The notes: generated by a model from the letters alone, not told the origin. DNA of 64,000 nt from Cellulomonas marina (GCF_900111925.1 NZ_FOKA01000001.1:372001-436000), one strand, 5' to 3'; positions 13,014-22,213 are shown, numbered from the stretch's first letter. Numbers and translations: made by a program.

Positions 13014-13249
13014 TGGTCGCCGACGCGCTCGAGCACCTGGTGCGGGGCATCGTCGACCACCCCGACGACGTGCGCGTGGAGCACTCCACGGGCCGCCGGG
13101 GCGAGCTGCTCGAGGTGCGCGTGCACCCCGAGGACCTCGGCCGGGTCATCGGGCGCAACGGCCGCACGGCCCGCGCGCTGCGCACGGTCGTCGGCGCGCT
13201 GGCCGACGGTCCCGTGCGGGTCGACGTCGTCGACGTCGACCGCCGCTGA
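13013..13249 (+). CDS. khpA: KH-domain RNA-binding protein KhpA
   Basis: A 78-residue single-KH protein (YlqC/KhpA family). It contains the KH GxxG-type loop in GRVIGRNGRTARALRTVVGA at about residues 44-63. KhpA binds RNA and in other bacteria works with KhpB in cell growth and division. The ATG overlaps the rpsP stop. It is the second gene of the rpsP operon, and a strong hairpin follows before rimM. Confidence 0.95.
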   Translation: MVADALEHLVRGIVDHPDDVRVEHSTGRRGELLEVRVHPEDLGRVIGRNGRTARALRTVVGALADGPVRVDVVDVDRR

Positions 13250-13273
13250 GCAGCGCGAGCCGGACACCGGCGC

Positions 13274-13303
13274 AGGCCCGGCCCCCGACCGGGGGCCGGG
13301 CCT
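13274..13303 (+). terminator. Strong hairpin between khpA and rimM
   Basis: A perfect 13-bp stem (arms 13274-13286 and 13291-13303) with the loop GACC is followed by TTCG rather than a long U-run. It lies inside a conserved operon, so it may attenuate transcription or set mRNA ends rather than stop all transcription. Confidence 0.65.
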
Positions 13304-13384
13304 TCGCCGTCCGTGCCGGGCGCGAGCGGCGCGGGCGGCCGAGGGCGGCCGGCGCCACCACCGACGAGAAGGGACGGGCCGGGC

Positions 13385-13936
13385 ATGCGGCTGACGGTCG
13401 CGCGCGTGGGACGCGCGCACGGACTGCGGGGCGAGGTGGCCCTGGACCTGCGCACGGACGCGCCCGAGGAGCGGCTCGCGGTGGGCAGCGTCCTGCTCAC
13501 CGAGCCCGTGGGGCGCGGCCCCCTGACGGTGGCGCGCACGCGGGTGCAGCAGGGCCGGTGGTACGTCGCGTTCACCGGGGTCGAGGACCGGACGGCCGCC
13601 GAGGCGCTGGCGGGCACCGCCCTCGTGCTCGAGACCGAGGGGTCCGACGAGGAGGACGCCTGGTACCCGTACGAGCTGGCCGGGCTGCGGGCGGAGCTCG
13701 CGGACGGCACGGTCGTCGGGGAGGTGATGGGTCTGGAGCACCTGCCGGCGCACGACGCGCTCGTGCTGCGCGAGACCGGCGGCGAGCGGACGCTCGTGCC
13801 GTTCGTCCGGGCGATCGTGCCCGTGGTGGACGTGCCGGGCGGACGCGTCGTCCTCGACCCGCCCGGCGGGCTGCTGGCGTCGGACGCCGCGAACCTCGTC
13901 GTGTCGCCGGAGACGCAGGACCGGGCCGAGGGCTGA
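13385..13936 (+). CDS. rimM: 16S rRNA processing protein RimM
   Basis: Ribosome maturation factor that binds S19 and the 30S head. The 183-residue protein has the N-terminal RimM barrel ([20 protein letters not shown]) and the C-terminal PRC-barrel ([18 protein letters not shown], then [20 protein letters not shown]). ATG 13385 has an AAGGGA-like Shine-Dalgarno about 10 bases upstream; an in-frame start at 13313 lies before the probable site and is less likely. The stop is one base before the trmD start. Confidence 0.96.
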   Translation: MRLTVARVGRAHGLRGEVALDLRTDAPEERLAVGSVLLTEPVGRGPLTVARTRVQQGRWYVAFTGVEDRTAAEALAGTALVLETEGSDEEDAWYPYELAGLRAELADGTVVGEVMGLEHLPAHDALVLRETGGERTLVPFVRAIVPVVDVPGGRVVLDPPGGLLASDAANLVVSPETQDRAEG

Positions 13937-13937
13937 C

Positions 13938-14765
13938 GTGCGGATCGACGTCGTCTCCATCTTCCCGGCCTACCTGTCGTCGCTCGGGCTGTCCCTCGTC
14001 GGGCGGGCTGCCCGGACGGGGCTGCTCGACCTGCGGGTGCACGACCTGCGGGACTGGACGGACGACCGGCACCGCACGGTCGACGACACGCCGTTCGGCG
14101 GTGGCGCGGGCATGGTCATGCGCCCCGACGTGTGGGGTGCGGCGCTGGACGACGTCATGCGGCCGGGCCCCGGGCTCCCGGTCGACGCCCACCTGCTCGT
14201 GCCGACCCCGTCCGGGCAGCCGTTCACGCAGCGGCTGGCGGAGCGGCTGACCGACGAGAGCCACCTCGTCATCGCCTGCGGGCGCTACGAGGGCATCGAC
14301 GCGCGGGTGGCGCAGCACGTGGGCGCGCAGCACCCCGTGACGGAGCTGAGCATCGGCGACTACGTGCTCAACGGCGGCGAGGCCGCGGCGCTCGTCGTCG
14401 TCGAGGCCGTGGTGCGGCTCCTGCCCGGCGTCGTGGGGAACCCGCAGTCGCTCGTCGAGGAGTCGCACGGCGCCGCCGGGCTGCTGGAGTACCCGGTCTA
14501 CACGAAGCCGCCGGTGTGGGAGGGCCTGGAGGTGCCCGAGGTGCTGCTGTCGGGCCACCACGGCCGCGTCGCGCGCTGGCGGCGGGACCAGGCGCTGGAG
14601 CGGACGGCACGGCGGCGACCGGACCTGCTCGCCGCTCTCGACGTCGCCGCGCTCGACCGCGCGGACCGCGCCCTGCTCGCGGGCCTCGGGTGGACCGTGC
14701 TCGGCGACCGCCTGGTGGCGACGGGGGAGGGGCACGCGGGCGAGGGGCCGGACCCCGTGCGGTGA
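13938..14765 (+). CDS. trmD: tRNA (guanine-N1-)-methyltransferase TrmD
   Basis: Methylates G37 of tRNAs to prevent frameshifting. The 275-residue SPOUT enzyme starts [19 protein letters not shown]. It has the substrate loop [15 protein letters not shown], the trefoil-knot cofactor site [14 protein letters not shown] and [18 protein letters not shown], and the C-terminal helical domain after [19 protein letters not shown] 13938 begins one base after the rimM stop. It ends 245 bp before rplS, a longer gap than usual, which contains an inverted repeat. Confidence 0.98.
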   Translation: MRIDVVSIFPAYLSSLGLSLVGRAARTGLLDLRVHDLRDWTDDRHRTVDDTPFGGGAGMVMRPDVWGAALDDVMRPGPGLPVDAHLLVPTPSGQPFTQRLAERLTDESHLVIACGRYEGIDARVAQHVGAQHPVTELSIGDYVLNGGEAAALVVVEAVVRLLPGVVGNPQSLVEESHGAAGLLEYPVYTKPPVWEGLEVPEVLLSGHHGRVARWRRDQALERTARRRPDLLAALDVAALDRADRALLAGLGWTVLGDRLVATGEGHAGEGPDPVR

Positions 14766-14804
14766 TCCCGTGACGCAGGGCCGGGTTCCAGGACGGGCCG
14801 TGCG

Positions 14805-14853
14805 TGTGGCAGACTCGTGCGCTGGTGCGCGCGCAGGCCGCGTCTCTGCCACA
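14805..14853 (+). promoter_or_regulatory. rplS promoter region with a 9-bp inverted repeat
   Basis: TGTGGCAGA (14805-14813) and TCTGCCACA (14845-14853) are perfect reverse complements. The left arm overlaps CAGACT (14810-14815), a plausible -10 hexamer. If that promoter is used, only the right arm is transcribed, so the repeat may be a DNA operator; in read-through transcripts from trmD it could fold as RNA. The rest of the 245-bp gap shows no open frame or recognised RNA. Confidence 0.4.
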
Positions 14854-15010
14854 GGGGAGACGGCCGACGGCCCCACCGGTGCACGACGGCCCTCGGCCGG
14901 CTGCCCGGTCCGCCACCACCCCGTGACGGGGACCCCCGAGAGATCGCCGGGCGCACGCGCGCCCACGACGACGCCGCCGACCTGTGGCGGGGACGAGGAA
15001 GCGAACCACC

Positions 15011-15385
15011 ATGCAGACGCTCGACCAGCTCGACGCCGCCTCGCTGCGGACCGACATCCCGGACTTCCGCCCCGGGGACACGCTCAAGGTCAACGTCAAG
15101 GTCGTCGAGGGCAACCGCTCCCGCGTCCAGGCGTTCCAGGGCGTCGTGATCGCCCGCCAGGGCGACGGTGTCCGCGAGACCTTCACGGTCCGCAAGATCA
15201 GCTTCGGCGTCGGCGTGGAGCGCACGTTCCCGCTGCACGCGCCGACGATCGACACGGTCGACGTCGTCACCCGCGGTGACGTGCGCCGCGCGAAGCTGTA
15301 CTACCTGCGCTCCCTGCGGGGCAAGAAGGCCAAGATCAAGGAGAAGCGCGAGTCGGTCCCGGCCAAGGCCGCGAAGACGAGCTGA
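15011..15385 (+). CDS. rplS: 50S ribosomal protein L19
   Basis: Large-subunit protein at the 30S/50S interface. The 124-residue product contains the L19 signatures [35 protein letters not shown] and [17 protein letters not shown], ending with [21 protein letters not shown] chose ATG 15011 because L19 begins [12 protein letters not shown] in relatives and GAGGAA lies 10 bases upstream. An in-frame start at 14984 would add nine residues over the Shine-Dalgarno. A strong terminator hairpin follows. Confidence 0.98.
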   Translation: MQTLDQLDAASLRTDIPDFRPGDTLKVNVKVVEGNRSRVQAFQGVVIARQGDGVRETFTVRKISFGVGVERTFPLHAPTIDTVDVVTRGDVRRAKLYYLRSLRGKKAKIKEKRESVPAKAAKTS

Positions 15386-15404
15386 CCCTCCGGCACCGCA
15401 CCGT

Positions 15405-15442
15405 CGACGGGCGGCCACCCCACCTGGGGTGGCCGCCCGTCG
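15405..15442 (+). terminator. Terminator hairpin after rplS
   Basis: A perfect 17-bp stem (15405-15421 with 15426-15442) closes the tetraloop ACCT, 20 bases after the rplS stop. There is no U-run, which is common for actinobacterial terminators. Confidence 0.75.
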
Positions 15443-15526
15443 TCGTCCCGCCGCGGCCCCCGTGCCCGATCCGTCCCGCACACCTGGGCGGCACGAGCAC
15501 ACCGCCGCGCGTGCGACCCTGGACCG

Positions 15527-16360
15527 GTGACGCAGCACGCCGCCGGGCTCCCCGAGGACCGGTCCGAGCCCTCGGCGCCCGCGGCGGCGTCGGCGCCCCC
15601 GCCCTCGTTCCCGCCGCTCCCGCGCGACGACGGGAGCGGGCACGGCGACGAGGGACCCGACCACCACGCCGGCCACCACCACGGCGACGAGGACCACGGC
15701 CACCGGGGCGTCCTCGGCTGGGTCCGGGAGACCGCCATCGTGCTCGTGAGCGCGCTGGTGCTCTCGTGGCTGGTCAAGACGCTGCTCGTGCAGGCCTTCT
15801 ACATCCCCAGCCCGTCGATGCACGACACGCTGATCGAGGACGACCGCATCCTCGTCAGCAAGCTCACGCCCGGACCGTTCGACCTGCACCGCGGGGACGT
15901 CGTCGTCTTCGCGGACCCGGGGGGGTGGCTGCCCGCGCCGGTCGAGACGGACCCGGGCCTCCTGCAGGAGGTCATGACCTGGGTCGGGCTGCTGCCGTCG
16001 GACTCCGACGAGCACCTCGTCAAGCGCGTCATCGGGCTGCCGGGCGACCGCGTGGCCTGCGCCGGTCCGGGTGCGCCCGTGACGGTCAACGGGGTCGCCC
16101 TCGACGAGCCCTACCTGGCCCCCGGCTCCCAGCCCAGCGAGTCGGGATTCGACCAGGTGGTCCCGGACGGCATGCTGTGGGTCATGGGCGACAACCGGCA
16201 GCAGTCGTCCGACTCGCGGTTCAACCTCGGCAGCCGCGGCGGGGGGTTCGTGCCGATCAGCGACGTCGTCGGCGTCGCCTTCGTCACCGTGTGGCCCCTC
16301 GACCGGGCGACGATCCTGCGCAACCCGTCCGCGACCTTCGCCGAGGTCCCCGCACCGTGA
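15527..16360 (+). CDS. lepB: Signal peptidase I LepB
   Basis: Membrane serine protease that cleaves signal peptides. The 277-residue protein has a long polar N-terminus rich in His/Asp/Pro (residues 1-60), one transmembrane segment ([20 protein letters not shown]), then the catalytic Ser in [12 protein letters not shown] and the Lys in [16 protein letters not shown]. The C-terminal signature is [16 protein letters not shown] 15527 lies 6 bases after GACCCT and lacks a Shine-Dalgarno, so it may be leaderless. The stop overlaps the rnhB start as GTGA. Confidence 0.96.
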   Translation: MTQHAAGLPEDRSEPSAPAAASAPPPSFPPLPRDDGSGHGDEGPDHHAGHHHGDEDHGHRGVLGWVRETAIVLVSALVLSWLVKTLLVQAFYIPSPSMHDTLIEDDRILVSKLTPGPFDLHRGDVVVFADPGGWLPAPVETDPGLLQEVMTWVGLLPSDSDEHLVKRVIGLPGDRVACAGPGAPVTVNGVALDEPYLAPGSQPSESGFDQVVPDGMLWVMGDNRQQSSDSRFNLGSRGGGFVPISDVVGVAFVTVWPLDRATILRNPSATFAEVPAP

Positions 16361-17442
16361 GCGCGTCCGTGCCGACGCGCACGGGCGGGGTCGCGCGCAC
16401 GCCGGGCCCGTCCCGGCCCGGGCCGCACCTGCGCCACGAGCGGGCCGCGCTGCGCGAGGGGGCCGTGCGCGTGGCCGGGATGGACGAGGTGGGGCGCGGC
16501 AGCCTCGCCGGGCCCGTCAGCGTGGGCGTGGTCGTGGTGGACGCGACGACGCGGACCGCGCCGCGCGGCGTGGCCGACTCGAAGCTCCTGACGCCGGCCG
16601 CGCGCCGGGCGCTGCTGCCGGCCCTCGGACGCTGGGGCCTGGCGCGGGCGGTCGGGCACGCGAGCGCGGCGGAGATCGACGCCCTGGGCATCGTGGCCGC
16701 GCTGCGGCTGGCCGGGACGCGCGCGCTCGTCGCCGCGACGGCGGTGAGCGGCCCGGTCGACCTGGTGATCCTCGACGGGTCGCACGACTGGCTGACGCCC
16801 CCTGCGGACCTGTTCAGCGCCGCCGACCCGCCGGCGGACGAGGCGCCGCCACCGGCCGCGACGGGTCCTCGGGCGTCGGTGCCGACCCTCCTGCCGGCCC
16901 TCCTGCCGGCCCCGGTGGCGCTCCCCGTGCCGGACCCGGTGCCGGACCCCGGCACGAGGCCAGTGCCGGCCTCCGTGCCGCCCGTCGCCCCGGGCCTGCC
17001 CGCAGGCTTCGTCGTGCCGCGGGTGCGGATGAGGGTCAAGGCCGACCGCTCCTGCGCGTCCGTGGCCGCCGCGAGCGTGCTGGCCAAGTGCGAACGTGAC
17101 GCGCTCATGGTGGCGCTCGCGCCCGACCACCCGGCGTACCGCTGGGAGGACAACAAGGGCTACGCGGCGCCGGAGCACGTCGACGCGCTCCGCAGGCTCG
17201 GACCCAGCCCCTGGCACCGGCGCTCCTGGCGGCTGCCCGGCCTACCGCACGACGACGGGTCCGGCCCCGGCCCCGACGTGGCGGTGCCCGACGGCCTCGT
17301 CGGGGCGTCCGTCACTCCCGGGCTGCTGGATGACGGGCTGCTGGACGACGAGTTGGTGGACGACGGGCTGCTCGACGGCGACCTGCTGCCCGACGAGGAG
17401 CCGTCCGACGGGCGTGCGGCATGGGGGATGATGGGCGCGTGA
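16357..17442 (+). CDS. rnhB: Ribonuclease HII with a large insertion and acidic tail
   Basis: Removes RNA from RNA:DNA hybrids and misinserted ribonucleotides. Catalytic motifs are present: [52 protein letters not shown] and [17 protein letters not shown]. The 361-residue length exceeds the usual 200-260. About 75 Pro/Ala-rich residues (roughly 149-225) sit between the ILDGSHDW strand and the VKADRS strand. A C-terminal tail (from about residue 305) is acidic and Leu/Asp-rich, coded partly by 15-bp repeats. GTG 16357 overlaps the lepB stop. The 3' end overlaps the next gene by four bases. Confidence 0.95.
   Translation: MSASVPTRTGGVARTPGPSRPGPHLRHERAALREGAVRVAGMDEVGRGSLAGPVSVGVVVVDATTRTAPRGVADSKLLTPAARRALLPALGRWGLARAVGHASAAEIDALGIVAALRLAGTRALVAATAVSGPVDLVILDGSHDWLTPPADLFSAADPPADEAPPPAATGPRASVPTLLPALLPAPVALPVPDPVPDPGTRPVPASVPPVAPGLPAGFVVPRVRMRVKADRSCASVAAASVLAKCERDALMVALAPDHPAYRWEDNKGYAAPEHVDALRRLGPSPWHRRSWRLPGLPHDDGSGPGPDVAVPDGLVGASVTPGLLDDGLLDDELVDDGLLDGDLLPDEEPSDGRAAWGMMGA
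16887..16950 (+). repeat. Two 12-bp tandem duplications in the rnhB insert
   Basis: CCTCCTGCCGGC occurs twice in tandem (16887-16910). GTGCCGGACCC plus G or C then occurs twice (16927-16950). Both pairs lie in the Pro-rich insert of RNase HII and are in frame. Confidence 0.8.
17320..17379 (+). repeat. Four imperfect 15-bp repeats in the rnhB tail
   Basis: Four consecutive 15-base units, starting GGGCTGCTGGATGAC, encode [15 protein letters not shown] and GLLDG. They build most of the acidic RNase HII tail. Confidence 0.8.
17427..17432 (+). promoter_or_regulatory. GATGAT hexamer before the DUF2469 gene
   Basis: GATGAT followed by 6 bases and GTG 17439 fits a leaderless promoter placed inside the end of rnhB. 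The same arrangement (GATGAT, GGCCGC, GTG) occurs before ispG at 47568. Confidence 0.4.
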
Positions 17443-17765
17443 GCGCCGAGGACCTCGAGAACTACGAGACGGACATGGAGCTCGCGCTCTACCGCGAGTA
17501 CCGGGACGTGGTCGGCCTGTTCTCCTACGTGGTCGAGACCGAGCGTCGTTTCTACCTCGCCAACCACGTCGACCTGCAGGTGCGGTCGGCCGCGGGCGAG
17601 GTCTACTTCGAGCTGACCCTCGCCGACGCGTGGGTGTGGGACGTCTACCGGTCCGCGCGGTTCGTCAAGTCCGTGCGCGTGGTCACCTTCAAGGACGTCA
17701 ACGTCGAGGAGCTGGCGAAGGCCGAGCTGGACCTCGGCGGCTCCACCGCCTTCCCCGCCCGCTGA
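17439..17765 (+). CDS. DUF2469 family protein
   Basis: A 108-residue protein conserved next to rnhB in actinobacteria. It starts [20 protein letters not shown], the usual start of this family, and continues [20 protein letters not shown] and [20 protein letters not shown]. The function is unknown. GTG 17439 overlaps the rnhB stop as GTGA; an in-frame ATG at 17421 would add six non-conserved residues and is rejected. The 136-bp gap downstream holds only the yraN ribosome-binding site. Confidence 0.93.
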   Translation: MSAEDLENYETDMELALYREYRDVVGLFSYVVETERRFYLANHVDLQVRSAAGEVYFELTLADAWVWDVYRSARFVKSVRVVTFKDVNVEELAKAELDLGGSTAFPAR

Positions 17766-17901
17766 CCGACGGCACCACGCGGTCGCCCTGCGGCCACCGA
17801 GCCGTCCCCAGCCCCGCCGTGCGCGCTCGTATCCCGGGCCGGCGTCCGCACCGCCTCTCGGCCGATGCCTGCGCGGCAGCCTCGGGCGCGGAGGTGGTCG
17901 C

Positions 17902-18261
17902 ATGGCGGTCAAGGACGTGGTGGGACGGTACGGGGAGGACCTGGTCGAGGCGCACCTGCGCGCCGCGGGCTGGTCGGTGCTCGACAGGAACTGGCGGTGC
18001 CGCGCCGGCGAGCTGGACCTCGTGGCGCGCGACGGCGAGGAGCTCGTCGCGGTCGAGGTCAAGACGCGCCGGTCGCAGCGGTACGGGTCGCCCGCGGAAG
18101 CGGTGACCGCGGTGAAGCTGGCGCGGCTGCGCCGACTGCTGGCGCTGTGGCTCGCGGAGCACGACGAGCACGCGCGTGCCGTGCGGGTCGACGTCGTGTG
18201 CGTGGTGCTGCCGCGGACCGGGGCGCCGCGGTTGGAGCACCTCGTCGGGGTGACGCCGTGA
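17902..18261 (+). CDS. yraN: YraN family (UPF0102) endonuclease-like protein
   Basis: A 119-residue protein of the restriction-endonuclease-like fold. Motifs visible are GRYGEDLVEAHLRAAGWSVL, the ELDLVARDG strand and the VAVEVKTRRSQRYGSPAEAV segment, equivalent to the D-ExK nuclease core. The biological role is not settled. ATG 17902 follows GGAGGTGG. The stop overlaps the comM start (GTGA). yraN-comM-dprA is a conserved trio linked to DNA processing. Confidence 0.93.
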   Translation: MAVKDVVGRYGEDLVEAHLRAAGWSVLDRNWRCRAGELDLVARDGEELVAVEVKTRRSQRYGSPAEAVTAVKLARLRRLLALWLAEHDEHARAVRVDVVCVVLPRTGAPRLEHLVGVTP

Positions 18262-19892
18262 GCGCCGCGTCGGTCCCGGCGTCGCTCCCTGCGTCGGTCT
18301 GCGTGCCGGTCTCCGCGCCGGCCCCGGTGCCGGTCCCGGTGCCGGTCCCGGTGCCGGTCCCGATGACGAGCCCGGACCTGGGGCGCAGCCGGGCCGTCGG
18401 GCTGGTCGGCCTCGAGGCGCACCTCGTGGACGTCGAGGCGTACCTGGCGCCGTCCCTGCCGGGCTTCGTGCTCGTCGGGCTGCCCGACGCCTCCCTCGCG
18501 GAGGCGCGCGACCGGGTCCGGGCGGCGGTGGCCGCCTCGGGCATCGCCTGGCCGAACCGTCGCATCACCGTCAACCTCTCGCCGGCCGGGCTGCCCAAGT
18601 CCGGCACGGGCTTCGACCTCGCCGTCGCCGTGGCCGTGCTGGCCGCCGCCGGCGTGCTCGCCCCGGTGGCCGCCGCACGCACCGTGCACCTGGGCGAGCT
18701 CGGGCTCGACGGACGGCTGCGGCCGGTGCGCGGCGTGCTGCCCGCCGTCGTGGCGGCGGTGGCAGCCGGTGTGCCGGACGTCGTCGTGCCCGAGGCCAAC
18801 GCGGCCGAGGCAGCCCTGGTGCCCGGGGCGCGGGTGCGCGGCGCGGCCACGCTGGCGCAGGTGGCCGCCTGGCACGGCGCCGACGTCCGGGTCCCGGACG
18901 TCGTCCCCGTGCCCGCCGGGCACCGCGCGCCGGCTGCGGCACCCACGCTCGACCTCGTCGACGTCGTGGGGCAGGCGGAGGCCCGCACCGCGCTCGAGGT
19001 CGCGGCCGCGGGCGGGCACCACCTGCTCATGGTCGGCCCGCCGGGAGCCGGCAAGACGATGCTGGCGGCCCGCCTGCCCGGGCTCCTGCCGGACCTCGAC
19101 GAGGCGGCGGCGGTGGAGGTGACGGCCGTCCACTCGGTCGCCGGCACGTTCGACCCCGGCCAGGGACTGCTGCGCCGCCCGCCCTACGAGGACCCGCACC
19201 ACACCGCCACCCCGGCGAGCATCGTCGGCGGCGGGGCGGGGCTGCCCCGTCCCGGCGCCGCGTCTCGTGCCCACCGCGGCGTGCTGTTCCTGGACGAGGC
19301 GCCCGAGTTCGGCACCGCGGTCCTCGAGACGCTGCGGCAGCCGCTCGAGCACGGGGAGCTCGTGCTGCACCGGGCGGCAGGGGCCGCGCGCTACCCGGCA
19401 CGGTTCCAGCTCGTGCTGGCCGCCAACCCCTGCCCCTGCGGCCAGGGCGTCGGCAAGGGCCTGGCCTGCACCTGCCGGGCGGAGCAGCGACGGCGGTACT
19501 TCGCCAAGCTCTCCGGGCCGCTGCTGGACCGCGTCGACCTGCAGGTGGAGGTGCTGCCCGAGCGGTCGGGCGCCGTCCCCGGCGACGCGACGGCGGTCGT
19601 GGCCGCCCGGGTCGAGGGAGCCCGTGCGACCGCCGCGGAGCGCCTGCGCGGCACGCCCTGGCGCACGAACGGCGAGGTCCCCGGCCCGTGGCTGCGTGCC
19701 CGGTGGCGTCCCGAGGCCGCGGTCCTGGCGGAGCTGGACCGGGCGGTGGACCGCGGCACGCTGAGCCTGCGCGGGGTCGACCGGGTGCTGCGCGTGGCGT
19801 GGACGCTGGCCGACCTGGCCGGACGCGTGGCGCCCGACCGCGCCGACCTCGGCCGTGCGCTGTGGCTGCGGACGCGGGGGCAGGGCGCATGA
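18258..19892 (+). CDS. comM: YifB/ComM family Mg-chelatase-like AAA ATPase
   Basis: A ComM-like branch-migration helicase that aids recombination of incoming DNA. The N-terminal Lon-like fold (GRSRAVGLVGLEAHLVDVEA) is followed by AAA Walker A GPPGAGKTML (Lys266) and Walker B LFLDEAPEF (Asp346-Glu347). The Cys-rich NPCPCGQG...CTCR segment and a C-terminal helical domain come next. GTG 18258 overlaps the yraN stop and gives 544 residues with a Pro-Val repeat head. ATG 18363 gives the family-typical start (MTSPDLGRSRAVGLVGLE) and is a serious alternative. The stop overlaps dprA (ATGA). Confidence 0.93.
   Translation: MSAASVPASLPASVCVPVSAPAPVPVPVPVPVPVPMTSPDLGRSRAVGLVGLEAHLVDVEAYLAPSLPGFVLVGLPDASLAEARDRVRAAVAASGIAWPNRRITVNLSPAGLPKSGTGFDLAVAVAVLAAAGVLAPVAAARTVHLGELGLDGRLRPVRGVLPAVVAAVAAGVPDVVVPEANAAEAALVPGARVRGAATLAQVAAWHGADVRVPDVVPVPAGHRAPAAAPTLDLVDVVGQAEARTALEVAAAGGHHLLMVGPPGAGKTMLAARLPGLLPDLDEAAAVEVTAVHSVAGTFDPGQGLLRRPPYEDPHHTATPASIVGGGAGLPRPGAASRAHRGVLFLDEAPEFGTAVLETLRQPLEHGELVLHRAAGAARYPARFQLVLAANPCPCGQGVGKGLACTCRAEQRRRYFAKLSGPLLDRVDLQVEVLPERSGAVPGDATAVVAARVEGARATAAERLRGTPWRTNGEVPGPWLRARWRPEAAVLAELDRAVDRGTLSLRGVDRVLRVAWTLADLAGRVAPDRADLGRALWLRTRGQGA
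18324..18359 (+). repeat. 12-bp tandem repeat (three copies) at the comM start
   Basis: Three perfect copies of CCGGTGCCGGTC encode alternating Pro-Val and end just before the alternative ATG 18363. If translation starts at 18363, the repeat lies in the leader. Confidence 0.85.
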
Positions 19893-21175
19893 GCGGGAGC
19901 GTGACGCCCCTGCGGGCGGGCAACGGCTCGGTTGTCAGGCCGGTGCGGGAGGACCGGCGGGCGCTCGACGGGGACGACCGAACGGCCCGCGCGGTGTGGA
20001 GCGCGCTCGTCGAGCCCGGGGACCGGGCGGCCGGCCTGCTCCTCGCGGCGCACGGCGCGCCGGCGGCGCTCGCCGGGGTCCGCGCGGCCGTGGGGGCCGC
20101 CTCGGGTGCCGGCTCCCCCGAAGGGGTGGTGGCCCGCCTCGTCGAGCCCCTCGGGGAGGACGATCGGCGCGGCGCACGGCGCGCCCTGGCGCGGTGGGCG
20201 GTCCGCCTGCCCGGCCTCGCGCCCGACGGTGGTCTCCGGGACCATCTCACAGCCGGCGGGCGCCTCGTGGTCCCCGGTGACGAGGACTGGCCGCCCGGGC
20301 TCGACGACCTGCGGGAGACCGCACCCCCGGCGCTCTGGGTGCGCGGCACGCTGCCGGCGGCCGGGCGGCGGGCCGTCGCGCTGGTCGGCGCCCGCGCCGC
20401 CACCCCGTACGGCGAGCACGTGGCGAGCCGGCTGGCCGGCGACCTCGCGCGGGCCGGCCTCGTCGTCGTCTCCGGCGGCGCGTACGGCATCGACGCGGCG
20501 GCGCACCGCGGAGCGCTGGCCGCCGGCGGCACGACGCTCGTCGTCGTCGCCGGCGGGGTCGACCGCCCGTACCCGGCCGGGAACGCGCGGCTGCTCGCGG
20601 CGGCCGTCGAGCAGGGCGGGGCCGTCCTCGCGGAGGTGCCGCCCGGCGCGCTGCCGACCCGCACACGGTTCCTGCAGCGCAACCGGCTCATCGCGGCCAT
20701 CGCCGGCGCGACCGTCGTGGTCGAGGCGGCGTGGCGGTCCGGGGCCCTCAGCACCGCACGCCACGCGGCTGGCCTCCTGCGGCCCGTCGGCGCGGTTCCC
20801 GGACCGGTCACGTCGGCGGCGTCGGCGGGCTGCCACCGCATCGTCCGGGAGGAGGCGGCCACGCTCGTGACGGACGCCGACGACGTGCGCGAGCTCGTCG
20901 AGCCCGTCGGTACCGTGGACGCGCCGGACGCACCGCCGGACACCGGCGCGCCCCTCACGGGTGCCCCCGCGACGACCAGGGGGCCGGAGGACGTGGACCC
21001 CGTCGCCGCCCGGGTGCACGACGCGCTGCCCCGTCGGGTGGCGCGCCCGGACGGCGACGTCGCCGCTGCGGCCGGTGTCACGCTACGGGAGGCGCAGGAC
21101 GCGCTGGCGGTCCTCGAGCTCGGCGGCTGGGCGCAGCGGACCGCCACCGGGTGGCGCGCGGCCGTCCCGACGTGA
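19889..21175 (+). CDS. dprA: DNA processing protein DprA
   Basis: Loads RecA onto incoming single-stranded DNA. The 428-residue product has a variable Ala-rich N-terminal region. The Rossmann-like DprA core follows from about residue 163: VALVGARAATPYGEHVASRL, VVVSGGAYGIDAAAHRGAL, VVAGGVDRPYPAGNARLL and RTRFLQRNRLIAAIAGATVV. A C-terminal winged-helix region is present (VAARVHDALPRRVARPDGDV). ATG 19889 overlaps the comM stop. Together with comM and yraN it suggests retained DNA-uptake or recombination functions. Confidence 0.96.
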   Translation: MSGSVTPLRAGNGSVVRPVREDRRALDGDDRTARAVWSALVEPGDRAAGLLLAAHGAPAALAGVRAAVGAASGAGSPEGVVARLVEPLGEDDRRGARRALARWAVRLPGLAPDGGLRDHLTAGGRLVVPGDEDWPPGLDDLRETAPPALWVRGTLPAAGRRAVALVGARAATPYGEHVASRLAGDLARAGLVVVSGGAYGIDAAAHRGALAAGGTTLVVVAGGVDRPYPAGNARLLAAAVEQGGAVLAEVPPGALPTRTRFLQRNRLIAAIAGATVVVEAAWRSGALSTARHAAGLLRPVGAVPGPVTSAASAGCHRIVREEAATLVTDADDVRELVEPVGTVDAPDAPPDTGAPLTGAPATTRGPEDVDPVAARVHDALPRRVARPDGDVAAAAGVTLREAQDALAVLELGGWAQRTATGWRAAVPT

Positions 21176-21280
21176 CGCGCCGTCAGGGCGGGTCGTCTCG
21201 GGTCGCGCGGGCGGGGGAGCTGACGTGGCCCGTCCGCGCGCCTCCGTGGTGGGGCGGGGGAGGCGGTCCACAGTGACCCC

Positions 21281-22213
21281 GTGTCCGACGTCCCCCTGCT
21301 GCCGGGCGACCCCGCGCGCGCGCGCCTGCTGGCGGATCTGGCCGAGCACCTCGGCGCCGAGCGGGGCCTGGCACGCCACACCGTGCGCGCCTACCGGGCG
21401 GACGTCGACCACCTGCTGTCCCATGCGTTCCGTCGCGGGAGCGCCACGCTGGCCGACGTGGACCTCGCGGTGCTGCGCTCGTGGCTCGCCGCCATGGCGG
21501 CGGCGCACCTCAGCCGGGGCACGCTCGCCCGGCGGACGGCGGCGGCGCGCACCTTCTTCGCCTGGGCGCAGCGCACGGGCCGCGTCGCCGTCGACCCCGC
21601 CGCCCGCCTGGCCAGCGCCCGGCCCCGCGTGACGCTGCCCACCGTGCTGCCGGCCGCGCAGGTGGCCGCGCTGGTCGACGGCGCGCGCGACCGGGCGGCG
21701 GGCGACGACCCCCTCGCCCTGCGGGACTGGGTCGCCCTCGAGCTGCTCTACGGCACCGGGGTCCGCGTGGGGGAGCTGTGCGCGGCCGACGTCGACGACG
21801 CCGACCTCGTGGGACGGCTCCTGCGGGTCGTCGGCAAGGGTGACAAGGAGCGGGTCGTGCCGTTCGGCAGGCCTGCCGCCGTGGCGCTCGAGCGGTGGCT
21901 CTCGCGCGGCCGGCCCCACCTGGCCGTCGCGGGCTCGCCACCGGCGCTGCTCCTGGGGACGCGGGGCGGGCGCGTGGACCAGCGGCGCATCCGGGCCGTC
22001 GTGCACGCGGCCGCCGCCGGTGCCGCCGTCCCCGACGTGGCCCCGCACGCCCTGCGGCACGCGGCGGCCACCCACCTGCTCGAGGGGGGCTCGGACCTGC
22101 GGTCGGTGCAGGAGGTCCTCGGGCACGCGTCGCTGGCGACCACGCAGCGGTACACGCACGTGTCCGCCGAGCGCCTGAGGGCCGCCTATCGGCTCGCGCA
22201 CCCGCGGGCTTGA
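21281..22213 (+). CDS. xerC: Tyrosine recombinase XerC
   Basis: Site-specific recombinase that resolves chromosome dimers at dif with XerD. The 310-residue protein has an N-terminal SAM-like core-binding domain (HLGAERGLARHTVRAYRADV) and the catalytic domain. Catalytic residues are Arg162 (TGVRVGEL), Lys186 (VGKGDKERVVPF), His256 and Arg259 (PHALRHAAATHLLE), His282 (LGHASL) and nucleophile Tyr291 (TTQRYTHVS). The location beside dprA and far from any integrase-type neighbours supports a housekeeping role. GTG 21281 follows CACAGT by 6 bases, with no Shine-Dalgarno. Confidence 0.95.
   Translation: MSDVPLLPGDPARARLLADLAEHLGAERGLARHTVRAYRADVDHLLSHAFRRGSATLADVDLAVLRSWLAAMAAAHLSRGTLARRTAAARTFFAWAQRTGRVAVDPAARLASARPRVTLPTVLPAAQVAALVDGARDRAAGDDPLALRDWVALELLYGTGVRVGELCAADVDDADLVGRLLRVVGKGDKERVVPFGRPAAVALERWLSRGRPHLAVAGSPPALLLGTRGGRVDQRRIRAVVHAAAAGAAVPDVAPHALRHAAATHLLEGGSDLRSVQEVLGHASLATTQRYTHVSAERLRAAYRLAHPRA

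Noticed and set aside
17421-17441. Upstream ATG of the DUF2469 gene
   Set aside because: It adds six non-conserved residues and lies inside the rnhB coding end; GTG 17439 gives the conserved start and the usual 4-base overlap.
21281-22213. Integrase of a mobile element
   Set aside because: The tyrosine recombinase is in the conserved dprA-sigma-rpsB context, with no tRNA gene, attachment repeat or cargo nearby, so it is read as XerC.
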